A DNA stretch of 64,000 bases from Triatoma infestans (Eukaryota; Arthropoda; Insecta; Hemiptera; Reduviidae): assembly GCA_011037195.1 (NCBI GenBank), contig JAAEAF010000239.1, positions 124,001-188,000 of the forward strand. The letters are read 5' to 3'. Made by a program: the position numbers and the translations under genes. The stretch's first letter is position 1. Every line of letters starts with the position of its first letter. Below are positions 54,775 to 64,000 of the stretch, piece after piece. Below the pieces are notes generated by a model, which did no database searches, was not told the DNA's origin, and saw nothing but the letters and a program-made list of their open reading frames with translations.

Positions 54775-56179
54775 GTTAAACACTCTGGCGATTTACTCCT
54801 TCTGCAATTATTAAAAAATTGTAATTGATTTTTGAAACTACGTATTTTTATTAAAAGTTCAGTTAGTTCGAACATCATACAGATGGTGTGGATTACAATT
54901 GTTGGTTTTTAGGCATAAGTTTTCCCGAATTCGCTTCCAGACAGCCCTCAGCAAAAGCCTGGTAGTTTGAACGTTAAGCTCTCATCTCATAGATTAGAAA
55001 AAAGCACCCTCCTGAAAATCTTATACAGCCGTAAAAGAAAAATAAAAAAAAATTGTAAGTTACATTCCTAAAAGGCCTAAACTCAAGAACATATTTTTAT
55101 GATATGTTAAATCCTTTTTTTAATAAAAATTCGAAATTAATTCACTTCAATTTGAAGTTATTAAGTATACAAATGAAAATAATTACATTTACAAAAACAA
55201 TTGAAATTCTGTACCCTATAATAAACCAATATTCTTTAGTACTGTGCTGCACTCTGGTGCTCGAGCTGATTGGTTAACCACCTAGACCGCACATCCCTCA
55301 AAATCTGCCATTACTGACTCTCGCCTACAGGCGTGACCTAATTTAGTATAATCCAGGATATAATTGCGCTTGCGGTTTATATGCAGGCTATATACATCGT
55401 TTGCTTGTATATTTGTTCCTGTACATAATAATGGATTGCAGACGGAAAAATAATATGGTAATGTGAAAAATCGGATTAGGACAATTTCGAAATTATTATA
55501 AAATTTATGTTTCACATTGAGGGATAAATAGAGATATATTATCAGATTTCTAATAGTTAATTTTATTTTTCAACTAAGTTTTGGATTGGTGCCAAATCCA
55601 GTTAGCCTAAAAATAATAGTCTCAACTAGTTTATGCATTCCCGCAAGTCTAGTTCTCACGAATATGCCTCAAAGCCGCTTGAGCACTTGAAAAGTTCATC
55701 ATCATACAGTTTGTCATTATTTGAGGAAGCACTTCATGACCTGAAAGAATTTTATATGGAATTTAGTCCTGAAAATGGATGGTGCTGTAGCGTCGTGGCT
55801 ATACTCTGCTGTCACTGACAAAGATAGCTATTGTTTTTTGAACTGCAATGTTGTTAATTCATATAATATTGATAATAATTTGATATTAATTTCATAATAA
55901 TGATGATAATTTCATACTACTATTATGTCTTGACGAGTAAGAGGGTTGCGGCGATGAGCGCGGAAGGGTCTGGAGTCATCGCTGGTGCGGATCTTAGTGG
56001 TAGTAGCAAAATTTACTACCTAATAGTCGTCTAGGTCAACAATCCTACCACGCCATATTGTCATCTATTTTAGGATATGTAAAGTAGTTTTCTTTGGAAA
56101 TTACTTTACTTTTATAATTTCCATGTTTTTCATTGACCACTATATCCAGAATTGAGCCTCCGTATAGTAATAACATAAA
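54775..56179. other. Non-coding DNA with one unexplained short ORF
   Basis: AT-rich apart from 55630-55820, where a 61-codon frame (55633-55818, starts MHSRKSSSHEYASKPLEHLK) has less biased composition. It resembles no family I know and has no visible partner exons. I do not call it a gene. Confidence 0.4.
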
Positions 56180-56307
56180 CAGTATAGCTCGTCAACTTAG
56201 CTATGGTACCTAAATGGCTGTGATGCTCAGCGTATTGTCAAAGCTTTCTAGTAGCTGTGGCATCATTTAACTCCGCCCACAGGTGTCATAACTAAGTTGC
56301 ACGCAGA
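56180..56307. mobile_element. Palindromic MITE copy 3
   Basis: Opens TATAGCTCGTCAACTTAGC and closes GTGTCATAACTAAGTTGC, with CATTTAACTCCGCCCACAGG inside. It is in reverse orientation relative to the copy at 6272-6439. Confidence 0.7.
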
Positions 56308-56889
56308 AGAGCATTTGTTTTTAGGTCATCATTGCTAGTAATGGCGTCGGTGTTGACTGGAGGCAGACGATCAGAAGAACGTTGTAATGCAATTACACGG
56401 TTGCTGTAAATAAGTTGCAAACATTATGCGAAAATAAAAAGTGTTGTATGAATATGTAAATATGAAATTGATAATGCAGTAAAATAAAGAATTCTGTTTA
56501 CTTTATATAACTTGTTTTTCTTTTCATTTGCGTTGAATTATTAAATAATGAAATTTATTAAAAATACTTGATGCAGTGTGTCCCTTCAGTTGTTAAAAAA
56601 GCTTCCATTACTAAAAATTTTGCGGAAAAATACGATTGAATTTCCATGGACTTGGAATTAATAAGAATAAAACTGCATACCTTAGCAATATTAATAAATA
56701 CAAAACTGCATTTCTCAGCAATATTCTTGCAATCTTCACCTACCTGAAACAAAACAGTTACAAATATAATTTTTTTTTAACTCGATTAATTAATTAATTA
56801 TATAGTTATTAATTTCTAACTTAATAACATATCTTGCATGAAATATGTTTTGTATAAACGTTTTAAAACTGTGTAACAAAACAAAAAAA
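56308..56889. other. AT-rich non-coding DNA
   Basis: No gene or element recognised. Confidence 0.5.
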
Positions 56890-57143
56890 TCCGATGTGAA
56901 ACACTCACACGACTTTTCTTTGCTGCAATTTAAAGAAATGGTAAATTTTATTTACAGTTATAATATTTACTTTTAATTTAATGGAACCCGTCGGGTTTTT
57001 TCTTATGAGAAAATCCCAGAAAACTGAAAAACCTGTTCAGTAAAGTTGCGATACTGGTGAACCGATTTTCTTTATACTCGTAATTTTGGCAACTTATTTA
57101 ATTATGATTAATGGATGATAGAATCATATAATAAATTATAATA

Positions 57144-57450
57144 GCATCAGAGATACTTTCCGTCATAGCCAGCTTTTTTTTGGTGGTCATCGAGCGTTCG
57201 GCCATCATCAGGATGTTTTTGTCAAAACAGTGTGATAAAATAGACTTACATAGAGCAAAAAGACATAGATTAATGCACTCTCAGTTAACGCGAGTATATT
57301 AAATGAATTTGCTCTATGTTATCACACTGTTTTGGCAAAAACATCCTGATGATGGGCGAACGCCCGAAACCGGTCGATGACCACCAAAAGAAGCAGGCTA
57401 TCATGGAAAATATCTCTGATGCTTTCCAGCTCTGCGGAACCAGCCATAAC
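57144..57450 (+). mobile_element. Fold-back retroelement with hammerhead motif, copy B
   Basis: Inverted arms: the left arm starts GCATCAGAGATACTTTCCG; the right arm ends ATCTCTGATGCTTTCCAGC and continues TCTGCGGAACCAGCC, the outer end seen only on the left of copy A. Shared inner sequences are ATCACACTGTTTTG and AAAACATCCTGATGATGG. The flanks AATTATAATA and AATTAATATA may be a diverged 10-bp target duplication. Inserted into a dispersed-repeat copy. Non-coding. Confidence 0.75.
57342..57379 (+). ncRNA. Hammerhead-ribozyme-like motif B
   Basis: CATC (57342-57345) pairs with GATG (57376-57379). The perfect core CTGATGA is at 57346-57352, one extra T at 57353, stem II GGGC/GCCC with GAAC loop at 57354-57365, GAAA at 57366-57369, and CCGGTC to 57375 with predicted cleavage after C57375. 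It is the same architecture as the motif at 8724-8761 with a single core difference at the free N7 position. The conservation between two dispersed copies supports function at the time of insertion. Activity is untested. Confidence 0.72.
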
Positions 57451-58529
57451 AATTAATATAGCACTTTAAACGAAAGTATAGTCCAATGGCTTACTCTACA
57501 CCTTCCTCAAATCAATTTACCCGAAAAAATATTTCTTTGAAGTCATTTTTGAGAAAATCCCAAAAACTGAAAAATCCATTCGGTAAAGTGGTACTTTTCG
57601 GTTGACCGAGTTTAATCAAAACCTTATTGTCGACTCGCAAGCTCACCCTTACTGATGGTAAACGAAGTTTATAGATAACCATTGGAGCTTTTTATCGGAG
57701 GAAATTGCAAAAAAACAAAACTAAAAATCCTGTGTGAATCATTCACACGACTTTCTCTCACAATTTACACAATTATAATTGATTAATTCGCACTCACACT
57801 CATACTACATGATTACTTGCTTTCAATTTATATAAAATGGGAGACTGTAAACTTTATAAAACGACTATTTGAGGAGTGAAAGCTTAATCTTCACCTTCCT
57901 CAAAACCCTCTTTAAGTGAATGTACTCGGGAAAAGTTCAGACAAAAGTGATAGGTCACTGCATGTATAGTCAGTATACCAAGTTTAATGAAACGCGCCGG
58001 AGTTTTTATGGAGAAAATCGCAGAAAACTGATGGAAATTAGAAAATCAGTAAAAACGCACTTCCGGTCAACCGATTTCTACAAACTCAGATTTTAGAAAA
58101 CATATTTAATTTTAAGTAATACATGAAATGATAGAATCGTAAATAATCGTGCGATTAAAACCGCACTTTAGAGAAATGTATAATACCTCCTCTCCCACAA
58201 AATCCCACTCAATTTCCCGGAGAAATGTCTGAAATAAAAGTTGTAGCAGTCTGTATGTTTAGTTGATATACGATGTTTAAAGAATATGTTGGAGTTATTT
58301 TCAAGAAAATCTCAAAAATATGAAAAAAAAAATTCAGTAAAGTGGTACTTCTGGTACCAATTTTGACCAAAACTCTTAATTATTAGGTCCCTTGGACATA
58401 TACAAACACACCACACACACCACAGTCGTATATTTCCGGTGAAAAGTTGATATCGAAACTTTGACACTGTCGCAATTCTTCCGTTCTTACTTGGAGTAAG
58501 AGGAAGTAAAAATACTATTTTGTAAAGAG

Positions 58530-58830
58530 GGTATTTCCGAGTTGACAGATTTTTGATTCACATGAGGTGGGTGGTATTTAAAATGTGGTAAAACTTTTAC
58601 CTTTCTGCATTAATTACTTTTTTGAGACATTTTGATCACAATAACATACATGCGCACAAACTCACCTTTTTGGGTTATCACCATCATGGGAACGGAAAGT
58701 AAAGAAAGGTTTCAGTTAAAATCTGTCAACTGGAAGTGCAGAATCAGTTTCTCGAAAATGGCTCCATCGATTTTCTTTAAACTTCGCCTACTCATACAAA
58801 CTGCAATGAGTGTGAAGTTGGGTGAATATT
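58530..58830 (-). repeat. Dispersed repeat fragment, opposite orientation
   Basis: Minus-orientation blocks TCTCGAAAATGGCTCCATCG and ATTTTCTTTAAACTTCG with AACTGGAAGTGCAGAATC. It lies just after a plus-orientation copy, making a tail-to-tail pair around the palindrome at about 58486. Confidence 0.55.
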
Positions 58831-59659
58831 TAACAATCTCCTTTTGCCTTATGCCGCAAAAGTGGCTGCTACAGCCATCCATTTCCTCATAAAAAATAAA
58901 ATAATAATAAAACAAATTAAATTCTTCCATAAAATTCCAGTTTGCTTATTGTAATAATGCTCATCCAAACAATTGTAAAACATCCTCCAAAAAATAATTG
59001 TCATTATTAAAAAGAGGCCACGAAAATAAATAAAAAGAATATTATCTCTAAAAAATAATAACAGAAATAATTTTATTTGGTTCTTTTTGTCATGAAAAAT
59101 AAAAAAAATAATAACCAATTAAATCAAGTATATTTAACTTTTATAAAGAGATGAAGAATAAATTTTATTTAATTTTTATACAATGTTAATTAAAAGAAGA
59201 TTTTCTTTATTAATTTATTTATTACGTTTTGTTAGCTTTCTTTTCTTATTTACTTTTTTCTTTGTTTTATAATAAAGTTTATAAATATTTATTTTTATTT
59301 TTTTCAAGATGAAGTTTCTTTTACTTTTTTCTTAATTGCAATTTAGATAAAAGTGTAATTATAAAAGTCCTATTGACTTTTATTTTATTACTTGGAAACT
59401 AGTTATTTTCATCCATCATTTACTGTAGAATTATCAAATACGTACAAATTAAATGTTAGAACATTTCTCTTCAATAACTTCCAAGACATTAAGAATAACT
59501 ATATTTATTGGAGTTGATAATGCCAATTCCTCACTCCCGATAACCAGTCCCATGTCTTTGACAAATTTCATTTAATATCGACAAATTTATTATTTATTAT
59601 AAACACCATATACGACTTGCCTCTCACTGCAATTATTAGTTGTGTTTTTTTAACTTTCT
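58831..59659. other. AT-rich non-coding DNA
   Basis: Nothing recognised. Confidence 0.5.
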
Positions 59660-60434
59660 CTTACTTTTCACTTTCTCTTATGAAGAAGTAATTGCGATCG
59701 TATCAAATTTTCGCAAGTTTTCACAGGAAATAAATGTTTTGAGGTCCCCTAACAGGAGAAGCTACACTAGCATGAAATGAGACATCAGAGAAGAGCGTGA
59801 TGTCCCAATTCCCGCATAATTCCTTCTAAAAATCAATTTTCTTGGGGGAAAAAAATGATGAAAAAAAACCCTTCAGGAAATTACAGTTCCGAACAATCGG
59901 TTTTCCTAATATATTGAATTCTCCTTGAACTAAGTGACACTTTAGAGTAAAATCTAAACTCATTTCTCCCACCGAACTACACCCAAAATACATTTTACTA
60001 GATAATAATGTCAAATAAAATTGACAGATCATGACTATGTACGAGTGTTTTTAAGAAAAACTGCAAGAAGCTTCAACTTAATATTCCGTTTAGGTACCAA
60101 CTTCATCACATCGTTTAAGTAACAATCTCCATCATCAGAAATGCGACAATTTTTTTGGTGGTGGGGATTAGTATTATATTCGTCTGTGGGGAGGGACCAA
60201 GCTCACGCTATTCAATGCCTTGCTGGACCCATATAGCCACCCTAAGAAAACAAGTTTAAAGAATATCGTCGGAGCCATTTTTGAGAAAATCGCAAAACGT
60301 AAAAACAACTAGTAAGTGGTACTTCCGGTTGAGGAATTTTTGACAGATAACGCACCGTCAGATCTCATGGTGATACCTAAACGTAATATCAAGTTTCAAC
60401 TTTCTACGGTTTTTCGTTTTTGAGCTATGCTGTT

Positions 60435-60467
<33 letters not shown>

Positions 60468-60601
60468 CCACACACACACACACAATTTGCTAAAAACCAC
60501 TTTTTTGGACTCAGGGGACCTCAAAACGGATATTTCCGGTGAAAGCTCGATATCGAAAATTTGACACGATTACAATACTTCCTCTTATGTAAGAGAAAGT
60601 A
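59660..60601. repeat. Dispersed repeat copies, both orientations
   Basis: A minus-orientation end (TTTCTCTTATGAAGAAGTAA, TTTCACAGGAAATAAATG) is followed from about 59830 by plus-orientation modules (GAACAATCGGTTTTCC, TTTGAGAAAATCGCAAAACG, GGTACTTCCGGTTGAGGA), a (CA)n tract at about 60432-60483, and the terminal TTTCCGGTGAAAGCTCGATA and ACTTCCTCTTATGTAAGAG. Confidence 0.65.
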
Positions 60602-60604
60602 AAT

Positions 60605-60840
60605 AACAACAAACCGGGTCTAGAACAAATATCCAGACCCGGTCTAATCCATCTAACATTCACCGCAGTCCGAACAAATCGGATAATAACTTTAAAGGGA
60701 AATAGTCTAAGCTCTTCCACAGACATCCTGCTCCGACCAGTGACCGCGACGAGGCCTATTTGGATAAGAAGTCTATTTGGCCGCCCCACTGGTGCCAGGA
60801 TGAGGCCACTCAACCTACAGCACTCTATTCAGATTAAGAT
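60605..60840 (-). pseudogene. LINE 3' remnant, inverted partner of 62.5 kb
   Basis: The reverse complement of 60608-60740 matches 62520-62640: both contain CCGATTTGTTCGRACTGCGRT and GTGAATGTTAG/GATGAATGTTAG, then TTTTTGTTCTAGACC-like ends. It is a second copy of the same degraded LINE 3' region in opposite orientation. A 100-codon frame across it is not clearly coding. Confidence 0.55.
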
Positions 60841-61009
60841 TTCTGAGAAATCTCAGAATCTAGGAAGATTCTAAGGAGAGTATATCTTCCTCCAACTCCT
60901 GGGTAACTACCCAGTGGCTTCCGAAACTTTTCTGGTTGATAGCGCCGCAGTTCTGTAGAAGGTGTATTATAGTCTCCTCCGTCTTCTCAAAGTGGGATTT
61001 GATTGAATG

Positions 61010-61400
61010 GTTTTTCTTCCTTAGTTTTTCGCGATTTTCTAGAAAATGGCTCCAACGATTTTCTTTAATTTCGTTCGCTATTTACACATTTAAATATCCT
61101 CAGTTCACTTCAGTTTGAAACAGTTTTTCCGTAAAAATGCTTTACTGGAGGTTTCTATGGGATCAGTAACAGCGTTTAACTACTCCATGAAATTATTTCA
61201 AATGTGTTATCTCAGTATTAGTGGCGCTCTCTTCTGGACTACAATGTAATCGCTTGTACTTCCTTCCAAGATGCTACTTGCCCCTCCACCATCTCCATGT
61301 CTCACGTTAGGCTAAATGAGTAAATTTTGAAGGTTAACGGAAATTAAAATTTAAAGAGAAATTCTGCGAGTGTTTCACACCAGATTTTTTTTTTTTACGT
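61010..61400 (-). repeat. Dispersed repeat fragment
   Basis: Blocks TTCGCGATTTTCTAGAAAAT, GGCTCCAACGATTTTCTTTA and TTTCACACCAGATTTTT show a minus-orientation copy. Confidence 0.6.
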
Positions 61401-61739
61401 ATAGCGAAATAAATATCAAGAGTTTACGATTAAAGTAATAAAATGTAAGGAAAACAAAAAACCGTTTATATATTTGCAAAAAACTACTTGTAAGTGAATC
61501 GTATTTTTTTTATTTTTTTTAAGAAGAAAATGGGCAAATCGGCAATGATCTTATTGGATGGGATCCAAGTATCCACCAATATACACTGTTATGTAGCTCG
61601 GTATCTCCTTTTTCACCCCCATACTTTTGTTCTTCTTATCTGGCTTTATTTTATTTATTTTTTTTTATTCTATCACCACTTCTATGTTCAAGTTATAAAA
61701 ATAATGGTGATAAATATTGGATATTTGAGCCCGATCAAA

Positions 61740-62030
61740 AGGAAAATATAAACTGGTGTGAAACATGCACACGATATTATCTTACTGCCGTTAATAAAAT
61801 CACATTTGACCAATTTTCTTCAAAATTAGAATTTTTACTCGATGATTCAGATGACGACAAACTGTATTAGATGGGGGGGCCACTATCAACAACACTTAAA
61901 AAATATAACGTCATAGATTCCTCAGAATCCCACTGAAATAATATTTTCGGAAAAAAAGACCTAAAAAATAAAGCAGACAGCTTTGTGTCTATGTATACGT
62001 TGAAAAGGTGTTTTATATGTGCTCGGGCAG
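61740..62030 (+). repeat. Dispersed repeat, 5' part
   Basis: Starts with the GTGTGAAACATGCACACG flank and ATTATCTTACTGCCGTTAAT, followed by TTTGACCAATTTTCTTC. Truncated by the LINE remnant that follows. Confidence 0.55.
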
Positions 62031-62039
62031 TCAAGCTGT

Positions 62040-62645
62040 GCTGAAGGCGCTGAGTTCATGTGTCTTTATTTCCAAGTTGGAATTTTTTAGAAGGAAGAGC
62101 TTTCTTCCATGAATGATGTACTTCTAGTCTTGGGCACCAGGTCATGTATGAATCTTTGGAATTGAGCCCGAACCCCGAGCCTGCTGTTGTTATATCTTTA
62201 GGCACATGTCTGTCAAGCTTCCAGTCATGGACAGCTTCACAGCACTCATCCCTATAAATGAACTCTATGGGTTTAGGTAGTCTAAGATGCTACGCGGGTG
62301 AGTGGAGGGTGAGGACTATTACTGAGATGTTGCTGTGTTTTTCACGGACCTCTCCCTGGGTCTGATTGGATCCTTTACTTGGCATTGTGGTTTAAAGGGA
62401 CACCTCCACCTAATGGGGCACATTCCACACCTTTTTTGTTGAGTCTGTGAGACTAAGGATTATGAGGCTTAGGCTATGAGGAAATTAGGAACTTTGGACC
62501 TTTGGTCGGCACAGGATGCCTGTGGAAATGCTTAGGCTATTCCCATTTAAGGTTATGGTCCGATTTGTTCGAACTGCGATGAATGTTAGTTGGGTTAGAG
62601 CCGGGTTAAGATTTTTGTTCTAGACCTGATTTGTTTGTTGTTTTT
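62040..62645 (+). pseudogene. LINE RNase H and zinc-knuckle remnant, decayed
   Basis: Plus-strand translations contain SWAPGHV and IFGIE (cf. WVPGHxGIxGNExAD of RNase H) near 62135-62165. Further on, KGHLHLMGH and C-x2-C as VCETKDYEA (cf. the RHLHLMG..xxxCRxCxxxxET.xH knuckle) appear near 62395-62465. Many stops and frameshifts. A shared 3' region (62520-62640) recurs inverted at 60608-60740. Probably an I/R1-type LINE. Confidence 0.55.
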
Positions 62646-62689
62646 CTATGGGATAGCTATGTGGGCTCCGTGAAGAATTGGACAGCGTG

Positions 62690-63320
62690 TGATTGATTCC
62701 TCCCTACAGACGAATAATATTAATATAAGAAGTTAGCAGTCGAAGTTTCATGCGATAAATCAGTATTCTAGAAAAGATAAAAATCTCAAAAATTTGTTTC
62801 ATAAAGTCTTACTTCCACATAACTGATTTTCTTCAAACATAGAATTCTAGCAATGATTTCTAAAAAAAAAAAACATAATATAGATGGAACCATACAATGT
62901 ACTTTGGAGGAAACTGATCCCCCCCAGATCCCCCCCCCCCAATTTTCCTAGAAAAATGTTTCCAATAAAAGTGATCGGCATTTACGTGTCCAGATACCAT
63001 ATAAAGTTTAAAGAAAATTATTGAGCCGTTTTGGAGAAAATCGCGAAAAACTCAAAAACAAAAACAAAAAATCGGTAAAGTCACTCTTCCGGTCGATGAA
63101 TTTTGCCCGGATTCTTCGTGTCTGATGCTGTAACAGTGCCAAAACGGAAAATCAAGTTTGAGCTTCCTGCGTGGTTTTTGAGGTATTCTTTAACAGACAC
63201 ACGTAGAGACCATTGTTAAAAACAATTTTTTCGTATTCAGGGTATCCCAAAAAATGTCTCTCCGATAAAAACATAATTTTGCAAATCTGGCATGATCGCA
63301 ATTTCCAGGAGTAAGAGAAA
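62690..63320 (+). repeat. Dispersed repeat, 3' two thirds
   Basis: Blocks TTTAAAGAAAATTATTGAGC, GGAGAAAATCGCGAAAAACT, TCACTCTTCCGGTCGATG, TTTTTTCGTATTCAGGG and the terminal CCAGGAGTAAGAGAAAGTAA. Plus orientation. Confidence 0.65.
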
Positions 63321-63324
63321 GTAA

Positions 63325-64000
63325 AAAGGTCATGATATTATTGATCAAAATATGTTACATATCTTTTTTACTTTTCCATATTGCGGTATACACACTCATG
63401 ACAATGGTCATTTTCTTTTCCCCCCATATTCTTGAAGTCGCTATGCAGTTATTCTGTTGAATATGTTTTTCTGATTTATTCTTGTTCATGTTATACACAT
63501 ATATGTTATTACTTGCATAAAAACTATATTAGAGTGTTTCCATTCCCTCCTCCCGCCAAAAAGAAAAGACAAACAAATTTATATCTGTGCAATAAAGTTT
63601 TGATTTACTTCTCCATCTTCGGCAATATACTTATAAGAATAATAGTTTCATTTATTTATTATATATTTTATGAATAGTATATTCTTTTCTATGTAAATCA
63701 AATCTCTTTATATAAAAATGTATTTTTCATATTTCAAAAGGAATATATGATCCGTAAAGTTGCTTTCTTTAAAAGATCATATTCTTCTCTCAAAGGTTCG
63801 CAAATGCCAACATTCTAAATTTATTATATTGAGCAATAAAAAATAAAGTACTGAAGAGTGATACTGGTCAGGAAATGTGTTTTTATTGAAATAACAAAAC
63901 TGGAGCTATATGCAAGCACACGATTCTTATTTCAACCAGAATTTTATTTATACGAGTAATAATTTACTTCCTGTCTACAAAATCTGTTAAGAATTGTTCT
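63325..64000. other. AT-rich non-coding DNA
   Basis: No gene, RNA or element recognised, including no candidate for the missing OST48 exon. Confidence 0.5.

Larger units (their letters stand above)
56890..58510 (+). repeat. Two tandem dispersed-repeat copies
   Basis: The first copy starts at the GTGAAACACTCACACGAC flank near 56895 and is interrupted by the fold-back element at 57144-57450. A second start flank (GTGAATCATTCACACGAC) lies near 57735, and the array ends with the palindrome TCTTACTTGGAGTAAGAGG at about 58486-58504. Modules such as GCACTTCCGGTCAACCGATT and GGAGTTATTTTCAAGAAAAT are clear. Confidence 0.7.

Noticed and set aside
55633..55818. Missing last exon of OST48 (contains PLEHLK)
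   Set aside because: The phrase resembles the expected VRPL-x-HT segment only superficially. There is no following YERFIPSA-like sequence and no transmembrane helix, and no suitable acceptor keeps the frame.

Overview
This is an AT-rich arthropod nuclear genome window, most likely insect. The evidence is three conserved eukaryotic housekeeping genes with spliceosomal introns whose proteins read as close insect homologues, plus a dense load of animal-type transposons (RTE- and jockey-like LINEs, I/R1-type LINE remnants with RNase H, hAT, piggyBac, Tc1, a tRNA-derived SINE, MITEs). I cannot name the species, and nothing looks bacterial or viral.

Genes. (1) Positions 187-5141 (+): the last two coding exons of an Arf1-type ADP-ribosylation factor, separated by a 4.7 kb intron. 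(2) Positions 10617-14879 (-): a complete eight-exon gene for the 26S proteasome ATPase Rpt6 (PSMC5), 408 codons, including one GC-AG intron. (3) Positions 15541-18603 (+): six exons of the oligosaccharyltransferase subunit OST48 (DDOST), 390 codons. The short exon for its C-terminal membrane anchor is not found in the rest of the window. Rpt6 and OST48 are divergent and share about 660 bp upstream.

The remaining 45 kb (18.6-64 kb) has no recognisable host gene. In order it holds: a decayed RTE-type LINE (19.3-22.6 kb); a hAT element with a perfect 8-bp target duplication (22.9-25.8 kb); a palindromic MITE with a hammerhead-like core (28.0 kb); a LINE inserted into the tail of an opposing jockey-like LINE (28.2-32.7 kb); LINE remnants near 39, 43, 45, 60 and 62 kb; a Tc1 fragment (47.7 kb); a 27-bp minisatellite (48.4 kb); a near-intact piggyBac nested in a MITE (50.3-53.0 kb); and a SINE (53.5 kb). 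A modular, unclassified dispersed repeat of about 0.9 kb, ending in an ACTTTCTCTTACT-like inverted motif, occurs a dozen or more times in both orientations.

Most interesting: two fold-back elements (8340-8802 and 57144-57450) each carry one hammerhead-ribozyme-like core with a 4-bp stem I, a CUGANGA box, a 4-bp stem II, GAAA, and a very short palindromic stem III ending in GUC. The opposite arm of each has lost the corresponding core by a small deletion. The first also contains, as its loop, a near-identical copy of about 160 bp of DNA found just upstream of its own target site. This matches what is known of Penelope-like or retrozyme-type retroelements with hammerheads, but no reverse transcriptase or GIY-YIG gene for them is present here.
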